DNA from: Hydrogenophaga crassostreae | GTDB taxonomy: Bacteria; Pseudomonadota; Gammaproteobacteria; Burkholderiales; Burkholderiaceae_C | DNA: 64,000 nt | Reading direction: 5' to 3' | Assembly (NCBI RefSeq): GCF_001761385.1 | Contig: NZ_CP017476.1 | Coordinates: 4,205,501-4,269,500, forward strand | Part shown: positions 54,980 through 63,619 of the stretch, piece after piece | Layout: every line of letters starts with the position of its first letter | Position numbering within the stretch: position 1 is the stretch's first letter | Program-made: the position numbers and the translations under genes | The notes under the pieces: model-generated | What the model saw: the letters and a program-made list of their open reading frames with translations, nothing else | What the model was told of the DNA's origin: nothing | The model's database searches: none

Positions 54980-55769
54980 CACCGTCGCCGCACCCGCACC
55001 CGCACCCTCCGCCATGGCCACCCCCAACCGCCACGGCCCCATCGTTGAAATCCAGCAACTGCGCAAGTCTTACGGCAGCAACGAGGTGCTGAAAGGCATC
55101 GACCTGCAAGTGGCCCCCGGCGAAGTGATCGCCATCATCGGCAAGAGCGGCTCGGGCAAAAGCACACTGCTGCGCTGCATCAACGGGCTGGAGGAATTCC
55201 AGTCGGGCGCACTCAGCGTGGACGGCCAGCCCCTGCTGCACGGCAACGCCGCCGCCATGCGCGAACTGCGGCAACACGTCGGCATGATCTTCCAGAGCTT
55301 CAATCTGTTCCCCCATCTCTCGGTGGGCAAAAATGTGATGCTGGCGCCGGGTCTGGTGAAAAAAACCGACCCCACTGCTGGCGAAGCCAAGGCCCGCCAA
55401 CTGCTCGTCCGAGTGGGCCTGGGCGAAAAGTTTGACGCCTTTCCCGATCAGCTCTCGGGCGGCCAGATGCAGCGCGTGGCGATTGCGCGGGCGCTGGCCA
55501 TGGCACCCAGCGTGTTGCTGTGCGACGAAATCACCTCCGCGCTCGATCCCGAGCTGGTGGGTGAAGTGTTGCGGGTGGTGGAATCGCTGGCCGTTGAAGG
55601 CATGACACTCTTGATGGTGACCCACGAAATGAGCTTCGCCCGCAAGGTGAGCAACCGCGTGATCTTCATGCACCAGGGCCGCGTACATGAAATGGGCCCG
55701 CCCGCCGAGCTGTTTGGCCGCCCGCAGACGCCCGAGCTGCAACAGTTCCTAGCCTCGATCACAGACTGA
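54966..55769 (+). CDS. Amino acid ABC transporter ATP-binding protein (GlnQ type)
   Basis: The 267-residue ATPase started at ATG 54966 has Walker A GKSGSGKST, signature LSGGQMQRVAIARAL, and Walker B VLLCDEITSALDP. It has an N-terminal Pro/Ala-rich leader. It powers the importer encoded from 52844. It overlaps the permease gene by 14 bases. Confidence 0.92.
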   Translation: MPSADTVAAPAPAPSAMATPNRHGPIVEIQQLRKSYGSNEVLKGIDLQVAPGEVIAIIGKSGSGKSTLLRCINGLEEFQSGALSVDGQPLLHGNAAAMRELRQHVGMIFQSFNLFPHLSVGKNVMLAPGLVKKTDPTAGEAKARQLLVRVGLGEKFDAFPDQLSGGQMQRVAIARALAMAPSVLLCDEITSALDPELVGEVLRVVESLAVEGMTLLMVTHEMSFARKVSNRVIFMHQGRVHEMGPPAELFGRPQTPELQQFLASITD

Positions 55770-55798
55770 CCCCCCATCTGCACCGCCCTGGGGAAAGC

Positions 55799-56478
55799 TC
55801 AGGCAGCGCCCTGGCCTGCGGCCTGGCCCTTGTCAGCGCTTTCTGGCTTGCCTGCTCCTTCGCTGGCCCGTTGCAGGTTGAGCGCCAGCAGGCGGGCGAG
55901 CAGCTCGTCGTCGGGCGTGTCGGCGTTCATGTCGTTCCAGCCCTAGTCAGCCGCCACGGCCGTGTCGAGTTCGGCGTGGGCCAGTGCGAGCCAAGCCGGG
56001 CGGGCGTTGTTGCGGTTGGTGAGGGTGCGTTTTGCAGGGCTTTGGCATCGGCTTCGCTCAGGCCTTCGAGGGCCGCCACGCGGTCGGGGTAGGGGAACGC
56101 TCCAAACCCAGCGGCACCACCTCGGGCACCCGAACCGTCCATTCCGGCGGGTTGAGCCAGGCTTCGCGCAGAGCGTTCAGGCGGGCTGCGGCTTCCGCGA
56201 TTCGGTTGGCCACGGCTTGAAGCGCCGGGTTGCCGCCCAGCTGCGCCGTGATGAGCGCGCCGTGGGGTGAGTTGGGCAGGGCTTTGGTTTGTTGATGGGC
56301 CTGGCCGGCGAGGCGAGAACCTTGTTCGAAGATGTAACCGGCCTCACTGCCGGGCTTGGCCACGCCGAGCAGCTCGCAGAGATCGAGCAAGTGGCTTTGT
56401 GCGCTTTGTTCTTCATTGAGCCCGTGGGCCGGCCCCCCCTAGCCCCCCCCATTTGCTGACGAATGCTTGCGGTGTCAT
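55799..56478 (-). pseudogene. Internally deleted MmeI-like type II DNA methyltransferase/restriction gene
   Basis: The N-terminal start MTPQAFVSKW (from 56478) is followed, after a frameshift in a C-rich tract, by EEQSAQSHLLDLCELLGVAKPG, as in MmeI-family enzymes. It then jumps directly to the C-terminal part: FEQGSRLAGQAHQQ, AQLGGNPALQAVANRIAEAAARLNALREAWLNPPEW, and LEGLSEADAKALQ, and ends with DELLARLLALNL near 55799. The whole central catalytic region, several hundred residues, is deleted, and several frameshifts and a stop remain. It lies in an 820-base stretch without any other gene. Confidence 0.75.
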
Positions 56479-56589
56479 GGAGGTGTCTTGTGGTTGTGCA
56501 AGGATCGTAGCAAAGGCACAATGGTCGAATAGCATGTGGCGTTGTCAGCGCCGCCACTTCCGTTTTTTGCTGTCAGGGATTTAGTTCAC

Positions 56590-57090
56590 ATGAACCACAC
56601 GCCAATCGCCCCTTCTTCCTCCGCCCGCCGCCCCTGGAGCGCTCTGCTGCTCAAAGGCCTGGCAGCAGGCGCACTGGCCCTCTCACTCTCGGGTTGCATC
56701 CCGATCCCGATCATCGAGTACAGCCCCTCCGAGCCCGAGGCGGGCGAGACGGTCACCTTCGACGGCGTGGGCACCATTGTGTCCAACGTGCCCGAAGATA
56801 CCGTTGCCGCAAGCTACCGCTGGGACTTTGGCGACGGCAAGAAGGGCAGCGGCTCCGCGCCCACACACGTCTATGAAAACGCAGGCGCCTACCAAGTGAC
56901 ACTGACCGTGGTTGACAGCGCGGGGCGTGTGGGCGAGAGCCAGGAAACAGTCACCGTCAGCGAGGCGACTGTGACAACCACCTCGGAGAGCGATACCACC
57001 AGTTCGTCCACATCCGATACCGCGACCACCACATCAGACAGCACCACAACAACCGACGATTCGTCTACGACCGCGACCGTCACCAAGTAA
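56590..57090 (+). CDS. Putative PKD-domain lipoprotein with Ser/Thr-rich tail
   Basis: Started at ATG 56590, this 166-residue protein has a signal peptide with lipobox LSGC (residue about 36), one PKD-type beta-sandwich (YRWDFGDGKKGSG and VTLTVVDSAGRVGES) and a 40-residue tail nearly all T, S and D with some V. The tail may be a linker or a glycosylation-like region. I know no matching characterised protein. It is isolated between the restriction remnant and a terminator. Confidence 0.75.
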   Translation: MNHTPIAPSSSARRPWSALLLKGLAAGALALSLSGCIPIPIIEYSPSEPEAGETVTFDGVGTIVSNVPEDTVAASYRWDFGDGKKGSGSAPTHVYENAGAYQVTLTVVDSAGRVGESQETVTVSEATVTTTSESDTTSSSTSDTATTTSDSTTTTDDSSTTATVTK

Positions 57091-57131
57091 CAGAGGGCTG
57101 CGGGCCACCGGGCCAGCGCCTTTTCGCCCTC

Positions 57132-57160
57132 AAAAAAACCCGCCTAGGCGGGTTTTTTTG
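57132..57160. terminator. Rho-independent terminator
   Basis: ACCCGC / GCGGGT with a CTAG loop is flanked by A and T runs. It serves the PKD lipoprotein gene and the convergent MBL-fold gene. Confidence 0.88.
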
Positions 57161-57179
57161 CTGTCGGGCAGGAATACCG

Positions 57180-58160
57180 TTATCCCTGCAAGGCCGCCCA
57201 CATTTCCTTGTCGCGTTCAGCCGTCCAGATGCGCGGGTTTTTGATGCCTTTGGCTTCGTCGTAAGCCCGGCTCACGTCGAACGGCAAGCAGTGTTCGTAG
57301 ATGAACACGTGGCCAAACACCGGGTCCATGCTCTTGCGCGTGTGAGCCATGGCGGTTTTCAGGTCCATATCGGCTGCGGCGGCTTCTTTGCCAGCCTGGA
57401 ACAGCGTGGTCACCCAGCGCTTGGTGTAATCGAGCGCCTTGTTCACATCGGCGTTGCCTTTCATGGCTTCGCCGCGACCCGGCACGATGTATTCAGCCTT
57501 CAACTCGCGCAGTGCTTCCAGCGTGGTTGGCCACTCTTCGAGCTGGGCGTCGCCGGTGTAGACGCCGGCTTCGTATTCAACCAGGTCGCCTGAGAACAGC
57601 ACCTTCTCGGACTCGACCCAGGCAATGGTGTCGCCGCGGGTATGGCCAGCGCCCGGGTGCCAGATGTGCACTTTCACGCCACCCAGATCGATCTCCAGGC
57701 TGCCCTGGCGGCCCGGTTTGCCATCGCCAATGACCATGGTCGGCCAGGTCAGGCCCGGCACGCTGTCAGCACCACGGAACAGGCGCGGGAAGCGCTCCAT
57801 TTCGCTTTGCATGTCTTGCGCGCCGCGTTCAACGATGAGTTCATAGGTGCCACGGCTGGCGATGACTTCGGTCGCGCCTTCTGCGGCATAGGCGCTGGCG
57901 CCCAGCACACGCACCGCGTGGTAATGGGTGAGCAACACGTATTTGATCGGCTTGTCGCTGACTTTGCGGATCTGGGCGATCAGGTCATTGGCCATGGCGG
58001 GCGTGGCCGTGGCGTCGCTGACCATGATGTATTTTTCACCGATGATGACGCCGGAATTCGGGTCACCCTCGGCGGTGTAGGCCCAGCAATGGGGGCTGAG
58101 TTGTTCAAAGGTGATCTTTTTGTCTTCGAGATCGGCCTGGGAAGCGAAAGCTTTGCTCAT
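57180..58160 (-). CDS. MBL-fold metallo-hydrolase with altered metal motif
   Basis: Started at ATG 58160, the protein has 326 residues. The fold is clear (LLTHYHAVRVLGAS, GAGHTRGDTIAWVE, VLFSGDLVEYEAGVY, IVPGRG). The usual HxHxDH metal motif reads HYHAVR, so the second-site Asp and His are replaced by Val and Arg. This variant recurs with the spacing intact, so it may keep a single metal or act on a different substrate. It is 123 bases downstream of a TetR-family gene in the same direction, its likely regulator. Confidence 0.85.
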   Translation of the reverse strand: MSKAFASQADLEDKKITFEQLSPHCWAYTAEGDPNSGVIIGEKYIMVSDATATPAMANDLIAQIRKVSDKPIKYVLLTHYHAVRVLGASAYAAEGATEVIASRGTYELIVERGAQDMQSEMERFPRLFRGADSVPGLTWPTMVIGDGKPGRQGSLEIDLGGVKVHIWHPGAGHTRGDTIAWVESEKVLFSGDLVEYEAGVYTGDAQLEEWPTTLEALRELKAEYIVPGRGEAMKGNADVNKALDYTKRWVTTLFQAGKEAAAADMDLKTAMAHTRKSMDPVFGHVFIYEHCLPFDVSRAYDEAKGIKNPRIWTAERDKEMWAALQG

Positions 58161-58283
58161 GAAAGGTGTCTCCTGTGTGTTGCGTGCGCGAAAACGCGTC
58201 ATCGCAGATTTTACCTAAACGAAATCAATTACGCATCCGTAAATATAAAGACCTCGGATTCCCGCCGTGGAAAAGCACCCGAC

Positions 58284-58880
58284 TCAGCCGAGACCTCGCT
58301 CCAGAACAGCGACGACCTCGTCCGCAAAAGCGTCGTAGCTCATGGACCCGCCAGGCCTCAGCCAGGTGAACGTCCAGTTGATCATGCCAAACAACATCAT
58401 GGTCAGCGCGGTCTGGTTCGTGGGCGTCACGCGGTCGGGGTAGGCGCGTTTGAGAAAACGGGTAAAGGCGGCGACCACGTCTCGCTGCCGATTCAAGATC
58501 AGTTCGCGCTGGGCTTCACCCAAAAACTTCGTATCCGACACCAGGGCCACATGGCGCGTGGCCGAGTTTTGATACTCCGCCAGAAAAGCCCGTACCAGCT
58601 CGTTCAAGGCCTCGCGCTCGCTGAGATTCTTGCGCTGGGCGCGCGCTTCTGCCTCACCAATCAAGGCCAGCAGGCGCTGCGTATATTGGTCGAGCAAGTC
58701 CAGCAAAATGGCCTCTTTGCTCTCGTAGTAGTGGTAGAGGCGCGCCTTGCTGGTGCCACAGGCGGCCGCAATGTGGTTCATGCTGGCGGCAGGAAAACTC
58801 TGGCGCGCAAAGCATTGCGCAGCAACCTCCAGAATTTCTTCGCGCTTGAGGTCGTGGGAGGCAGATTTGGGACGGGCCAT
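58284..58880 (-). CDS. TetR-family transcriptional regulator
   Basis: Started at ATG 58880, the protein has 198 residues. The N-terminal DNA-binding domain is REEILEVAAQCFARQSFPAASMNHIAAACGTSKARLYHYYESKEAIL. The C-terminal ligand domain has DTKFLGEAQRELIL and MMLFGMINWTFTWL. It resembles regulators of fatty acid or aromatic-CoA genes. It precedes the MBL-fold gene in the same direction. Confidence 0.92.
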   Translation of the reverse strand: MARPKSASHDLKREEILEVAAQCFARQSFPAASMNHIAAACGTSKARLYHYYESKEAILLDLLDQYTQRLLALIGEAEARAQRKNLSEREALNELVRAFLAEYQNSATRHVALVSDTKFLGEAQRELILNRQRDVVAAFTRFLKRAYPDRVTPTNQTALTMMLFGMINWTFTWLRPGGSMSYDAFADEVVAVLERGLG

Positions 58881-59083
58881 GAAACATTGTCCCAGAGGTT
58901 GTGCCCCCCTGCGCCGCGCTGATGGCGTGCCACCCCCCGAGGGGGCAATGCCTGCGGCCCGGCGGAGCCGGTTCCACGGCATTTTGAGCCGGAAGCACCA
59001 CGCTCCGTGACCGCTTCAGGATGTCCGAAATGATGCGCAGGGCTTTTGCTTTTTTTGAGCGATCTGCACCTACCATCTCACCC

Positions 59084-59446
59084 ATGGTCAAACCCATCAC
59101 CGATCCTTTCGTGCTCCATGCATGTGAGCTGCTTTCCTGCGTGGGCCCCTGCGTGGCCAAGCGCATGTTTGGCGGCTGGGGCATTTCGGTGGATGGCATG
59201 AACATCGCCATCATTGCCGGCGACGAGCTCTACCTCAAATCCAACCCGCAAACCGAACCACAGTGGCTGGCCGCGGGGGGCCACGCCTTTGAGTTCGTCA
59301 CCAAAGACAAGACCATCAAAGTCAGGTACCACACACCACCCGATGAAGCGCTTGAGTCTCCCGGGTTGATGCTGCCTTGGGCGCGGCTGGCGCTGGAAGC
59401 GGCCGTCGCAGCCAGGAAACCCAAACCGCGTCCCAGGAAGCGTTAG
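59084..59446 (+). CDS. TfoX/Sxy N-terminal domain protein
   Basis: Started at ATG 59084, the 120-residue protein has the TfoX N-terminal core CVAKRMFGGWGISVDGMNIAII and LYLKSNPQTEPQW, ending in a lysine/arginine-rich tail. TfoX/Sxy is a competence regulator in gammaproteobacteria, but single-domain homologues are common and uncharacterised. It is 203 bases from the TetR gene. Confidence 0.87.
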   Translation: MVKPITDPFVLHACELLSCVGPCVAKRMFGGWGISVDGMNIAIIAGDELYLKSNPQTEPQWLAAGGHAFEFVTKDKTIKVRYHTPPDEALESPGLMLPWARLALEAAVAARKPKPRPRKR

Positions 59447-59529
59447 CTTCGGGCTCGAAGGGGTCTCCAGTGGCCCATTTCACGATAAGCTATTGATTCG
59501 CTTCTTGCATCAATCGCATTGGCACCTCC

Positions 59530-60555
59530 ATGTCACTTCCCGTCAACCATCCCCGCTCTCGCCCGATCTCTGTTGGCCATTTGCGCGCCTTCGATGCGGT
59601 CGCGCGCCACCTCAACTTTCGCGCTGCGGCTGAAGAGCTGTCGCTCACCCAGAGCGCTGTCAGTCGCCAGATTCAGGCGCTGGAAGACGAGGTGGGTGCA
59701 GCCCTGTTTCTGCGCCACACAAGGGCCGTGGAGCTCACCAGCGCAGGCACGCATTTGCTGCGCGCCAGTGGTGCCGCGCTGGAGCGCATTGATGCGGCGG
59801 TACGCCAGATTCGGCAAAGCGCCGGGCGCAAAAGCGTGGCCATCACCACATGGGCATCTTTTGCCTCGATGTGGTTGATTCCACGCATGGAAGCCTTTCA
59901 GCGGGAACACCCTGATATCGATATCCGCATTGATGCCTCAGACGCGGCGCTCGACCTGTCCACCTCCGATGTCGATCTGGCCTTGCGCTATGCCGTGCCG
60001 GCCTCGGTACCCAGCAGCGCCATTCGCCTGTTCGGCGAACAGCTCACCCCGGTCATCAGCCCCTGGCTGTTGCGCGACCGCCCACTCAAGAGCATCAGCG
60101 ACCTCACCCAGCACACCCTGATCGAAGCTGGCGACGCCCACCGCACCCGGCATCTCGAATGGCTGACCTGGCAGCGCTGGCTTGACGCGTTTGCCCCTGC
60201 TCAAACGGAAGCGCTGGCAGGCAGGTCGCGGGCAACCAAACCCAAGTTTTCGCCCAAGCGCTGGCTGTATTTCAACTACGCCCACCAGATCGTGCAGGCC
60301 GCCCTCACGGGCCAGGGCGTGGCACTGGCCCGCATGCCGCTGGTGGCCCAGAGTCTGGCGAATGGCGATCTGGTGGAAGCGCTGCCGCAAACCCGCATGG
60401 ACTCGCCCCTGGCCTACTGGATGATGAAACCACCGCGTGGCACCGAACGCCCCGAGGTCAAAGCTTTTTGCGACTGGTTGCTGCGCGAAGCCGCCGCCAC
60501 CCGGGAGGCGATTGGCGAAGTACCAGACCCCGATACGGTGGACCACATGGATTGA
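59530..60555 (+). CDS. LysR-family transcriptional regulator (GcvA-like)
   Basis: The 341-residue protein has a winged helix (HLRAFDAVARHLNFRAAAEELSLTQSAVSRQIQALE) and a substrate-binding domain with ASFASMWLIPRMEAFQREHP typical of the GcvA group. It is upstream of the EamA transporter gene in the same direction, with an 80-base gap. Confidence 0.92.
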   Translation: MSLPVNHPRSRPISVGHLRAFDAVARHLNFRAAAEELSLTQSAVSRQIQALEDEVGAALFLRHTRAVELTSAGTHLLRASGAALERIDAAVRQIRQSAGRKSVAITTWASFASMWLIPRMEAFQREHPDIDIRIDASDAALDLSTSDVDLALRYAVPASVPSSAIRLFGEQLTPVISPWLLRDRPLKSISDLTQHTLIEAGDAHRTRHLEWLTWQRWLDAFAPAQTEALAGRSRATKPKFSPKRWLYFNYAHQIVQAALTGQGVALARMPLVAQSLANGDLVEALPQTRMDSPLAYWMMKPPRGTERPEVKAFCDWLLREAAATREAIGEVPDPDTVDHMD

Positions 60556-60635
60556 GACCAGGTGGTGCCAGCGATGTTCGCCAACTTCGTGCACACTCCA
60601 ACGCCTTCCTGCTGGCTAAGCCGCTCCTACCGATC

Positions 60636-61553
60636 ATGACCCCCTCACAAACCCCCACACCTGGCAACCTGCGCAGCATCGTCGCGATGGTGATCGCTGT
60701 GGGTTGCTTTGCGTTGATGGACGCCGTGCTCAAAGCGCTCTCGGCGCGCTACCCCGTGTTGCAGATCGCCACACTCCGGGCCTTGTGCGGCCTGCCCCTG
60801 GTCCTGGCCTACATCAGTCTGCGGCGTGCCTGGCACACCGTCTGGCGCATCCGCTGGCCGCTGCATGTCTTGCGCGGCGGACTGGGCATTGCGATGCTCG
60901 CCTTGTTCACGACTGGCGTGCGCGAGCTGCCGCTTTCAGCCACATACACCCTGTTTTTCATCGCCCCGCTGTTGATCACGGCACTGTCAGTTCCCGTGCT
61001 GAAAGAGCGCGTGCCCGCCGCGCACTGGTGGGCCATTGGCATCGGATTCTTGGGCGTGTTGATCGCGCTGCAGCCCCGCGGCAAAGACCTTCAGGAAGGC
61101 TTGTTCACCGCCGGAGGGCTGGCGGTGCTGGGCGCCGCCGCCTGCTACTCGGTCGCAGCGATCGCCGGCCGTCTGTCCAGCCGCACCGACTCCACCGAAA
61201 GCATGATTCTGTGGATGATGGTGATCGTGGCGATCGGTGCGGGTGCGATGGCGGCACCCAGCTGGGTGCACGTTCCGCTCGACGAAGCGCCTCTGTTGCT
61301 GGCGCTGGGCCTGAGCGGCTTTGGCGGTCAGCTCGCGATCACAGAAGCCTTTCGCCACGGCCAGGCCTCCGCCGTGGCCCCGTTCGAATACACAGCCCTG
61401 GCCTGGGGCGTTGGCCTGGACTGGGTGGTCTGGAAGACACTGCCAGAAGCCCACACCTGGCTGGGCGCCGCCATCATCATCGCCAGTGGCGTCTACATCG
61501 TGACCCGCGAAAAACGCATCACCGAAATCCACGCCAACGCAGAGCGCCCTTGA
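60636..61553 (+). CDS. EamA/DMT-family transporter
   Basis: Started at ATG 60636, the 305-residue protein has about ten membrane helices in two EamA repeats (SIVAMVIAVGCFALMDAVLKAL and the second repeat beginning near AGGLAVLGAAACYSVAAIAG). It probably exports a metabolite; the substrate is unknown. An open frame extends to 60468 but overlaps the LysR gene. Confidence 0.91.
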   Translation: MTPSQTPTPGNLRSIVAMVIAVGCFALMDAVLKALSARYPVLQIATLRALCGLPLVLAYISLRRAWHTVWRIRWPLHVLRGGLGIAMLALFTTGVRELPLSATYTLFFIAPLLITALSVPVLKERVPAAHWWAIGIGFLGVLIALQPRGKDLQEGLFTAGGLAVLGAAACYSVAAIAGRLSSRTDSTESMILWMMVIVAIGAGAMAAPSWVHVPLDEAPLLLALGLSGFGGQLAITEAFRHGQASAVAPFEYTALAWGVGLDWVVWKTLPEAHTWLGAAIIIASGVYIVTREKRITEIHANAERP

Positions 61554-61737
61554 AGCCACGAATCAGCAGCAGACCTGGCCCACGGCACGGCGAAGGCTGA
61601 GAACAATTAGACGCAGCGCAGAGCCGCCGAGCAAGGTCAGATGCAAAATTTTTTCCATCCTTGAACGGGTGACGCGACAGAACCTTGGTACCGATGGGGG
61701 CACTCAGCAGCCATACCACCAGAATTTCAACTGGTAC

Positions 61738-61765
61738 GCCATTCGCCATTCGCCATTCGCCATTC
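61738..61765. repeat. Four tandem copies of a heptamer
   Basis: GCCATTC is repeated four times without interruption in the 430-base gap between the EamA gene and the IS30 element. The gap (61554-61986) shows no gene. A simple-sequence slippage tract is the likely origin. Confidence 0.8.
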
Positions 61766-61986
61766 ATACCGTCCTGGAGAAGCTCAAAACCATCAGCTCA
61801 GCCAACTGCGATCCGCATGAGGTGTCAGGGCGCGTCAGTCCGCTTGCGGCCATGAGCAGCCCTTAAGACGCCAACTTGAGCGACGGGTCAAGGCTGGGTC
61901 CAGTCATAGGAAATTTACGGCTGCGCGTTCGCGAGTTTTGTAACCTGTCATTCGCGGAACAAGACTCCAAACGACCGCTCGCCCAC

Positions 61987-63215
61987 GGCGGATTCAACCG
62001 GTCGATGCAACACACTAACCACCGCTTAGGCGGAATGAGTGTTGCAGATGAAACAGCGGCCACGGATCTACTACTCGGACAGCCAGAAGGCCTTGATGTG
62101 GGAGCATTGGAAACAAGGCTGGACGCTTCATGAGATCGGAAAGCTCTTCGATCGTGCCCATACGTCGGTGCTCAAAATAATTGCGGAGACAGGTGGATTC
62201 CGGCCGGCACAGCGATTGCGTGCATCAAGAGCATTGACTCTGGCGGAGCGCGAGGAGATCTCGCGAGCGATGGTGGCAGGCCAATCGATTCGATCAACAG
62301 CAGCGCGTTTAGGGCGTGCACCATCGACGATCGGCCGGGAAATCAAGCGCAATGGAGGCAGTGAGGGCTACCGTGCAAATCAGGCCGATGAAGCGGCTTG
62401 GAAGCGAGCGCGGCGCCCAAAGCGCTGCAAGTTGGTTGAGTACCGTGCCTTGGCTCGAATCGTTGCTGATAAGTTGCGCATGCTCTGGTCGCCGGAACAA
62501 ATCGCAGGTTGGCTAAAGCATACTTATCCGAGCGACGAGAGCCATCACGTGTCACACGAAACCATCTACCGCAGTCTGTTCATTCAAGCGCGTGGCGCCT
62601 TGAAGAAGGAGTTGCTGGAGCACCTGAGACGTACCCGCAGGATGCGTCGATCTCGTCACTACACGCAGAAGACCGCAATTCACGGACGGATCGTGGATGC
62701 TGTTTCGATCAGCGAGCGGCCTGCTTGCGTCGAAGACCGTGCGGTGCCAGGCCACTGGGAGGGAGACCTGGTGTTTGGCAATGGCAAGAGCCAGATCGCG
62801 ACGTTGGTCGAGCGTCAAACGCGATGCGTGATGTTGGTGAAGCTGGATGGCAAGGACTCGCAGACGGTCGTCAACGCGCTCATCAAGAACGCCCGAAAAC
62901 TGCCGCAAGAGCTCTACAAATCATTGACCTGGGATAGAGGCACGGAGATGCATGCGCACAAGCAATTCACCATGGCGACCGACATCCAGGTCTACTTCTG
63001 TGATCCAAAAAGTCCTTGGCAACGCGGAAGCAACGAGAACACGAATGGGCTGCTCAGGCAGTACCTGCCCAAGGGTATGGATATCTCGGGTTTCTCACAG
63101 CTGCAGCTCAACGCAATCGCGAGACAATTGAACGAGAGGCCGCGCAAGACGCTCGGCTTCCATACACCCGCTGAGATGTTCAGCGAATGTGTTGCGTTGA
63201 CCAGTTGAATCCGCC
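61987..63215. mobile_element. Complete IS30-family insertion sequence
   Basis: About 28-base terminal inverted repeats at 61987-62014 and 63188-63215 (the left copy opens GGCGGATTCAAC; three mismatches between copies) bound a 1229-base element with one transposase gene. A three-base duplication, CAC, flanks both ends (61984-61986 and 63216-63218), consistent with the short target duplications of IS30. The transposase stop lies inside the right repeat. Confidence 0.85.
62048..63208 (+). CDS. IS30-family transposase
   Basis: The 386-residue transposase started at ATG 62048 (a GTG at 62039 is possible). It has an N-terminal helix-turn-helix with SIRSTAARLGRAPSTIGREIKRN, then the DDE catalytic core: GHWEGDLVFG, LTWDRGTEM and the glutamate in RGSNENTNGLLRQYLPKG, the IS30 signature. 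The frame is intact, so the element may be active. Confidence 0.95.
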   Translation: MKQRPRIYYSDSQKALMWEHWKQGWTLHEIGKLFDRAHTSVLKIIAETGGFRPAQRLRASRALTLAEREEISRAMVAGQSIRSTAARLGRAPSTIGREIKRNGGSEGYRANQADEAAWKRARRPKRCKLVEYRALARIVADKLRMLWSPEQIAGWLKHTYPSDESHHVSHETIYRSLFIQARGALKKELLEHLRRTRRMRRSRHYTQKTAIHGRIVDAVSISERPACVEDRAVPGHWEGDLVFGNGKSQIATLVERQTRCVMLVKLDGKDSQTVVNALIKNARKLPQELYKSLTWDRGTEMHAHKQFTMATDIQVYFCDPKSPWQRGSNENTNGLLRQYLPKGMDISGFSQLQLNAIARQLNERPRKTLGFHTPAEMFSECVALTS

Positions 63216-63450
63216 CACCCGCACCGGTCACACGATTGAGGCCAGCCAGACAAGATCGCTGGAACGACAGCTCACAGTAAGGGTGGTCTGGAGCTCGCGA
63301 CCCATTCAGGGCATTCAGCTTTGCGGCTTGGGTGACAGCTTCTTCCAATTGGAGGCTTCCCAGCCTCAATGAAAAATCTGCCGCTCGCTCTCCAATCGGC
63401 CCTGAATTTGTAGAGTCCCGATCTATTGCTTCGGCCCTTTGATGTATGAA

Positions 63451-63509
63451 CCGTTCACCCTGAGCTTGTCGAAGGGTTGCAGTGGCTTGGACAAGCTCAG
63501 CCCGAACGG
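63451..63509. repeat. REP-like palindromic hairpin
   Basis: Two nested stems: CCGTTC pairs with GAACGG at the ends, and CTGAGCTTGTC (63460-63470) pairs with GACAAGCTCAG (63490-63500), with about 19 bases in the loop. The core GAGCTTGTCGAAGG is like a short repeat scattered in beta- and gammaproteobacterial genomes. It lies in the 450-base gap 63209-63658 that contains no gene. Confidence 0.7.
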
Positions 63510-63619
63510 AGTGAATACTTCAGTGGGCCGGATCTATAGGCCCACTCTCCCCCTGATTTGCCGATCACTTCAAAGTTGCGACCTCATTCCGACCTAAGTC
63601 GAGGCCCATATTCCCCAAA

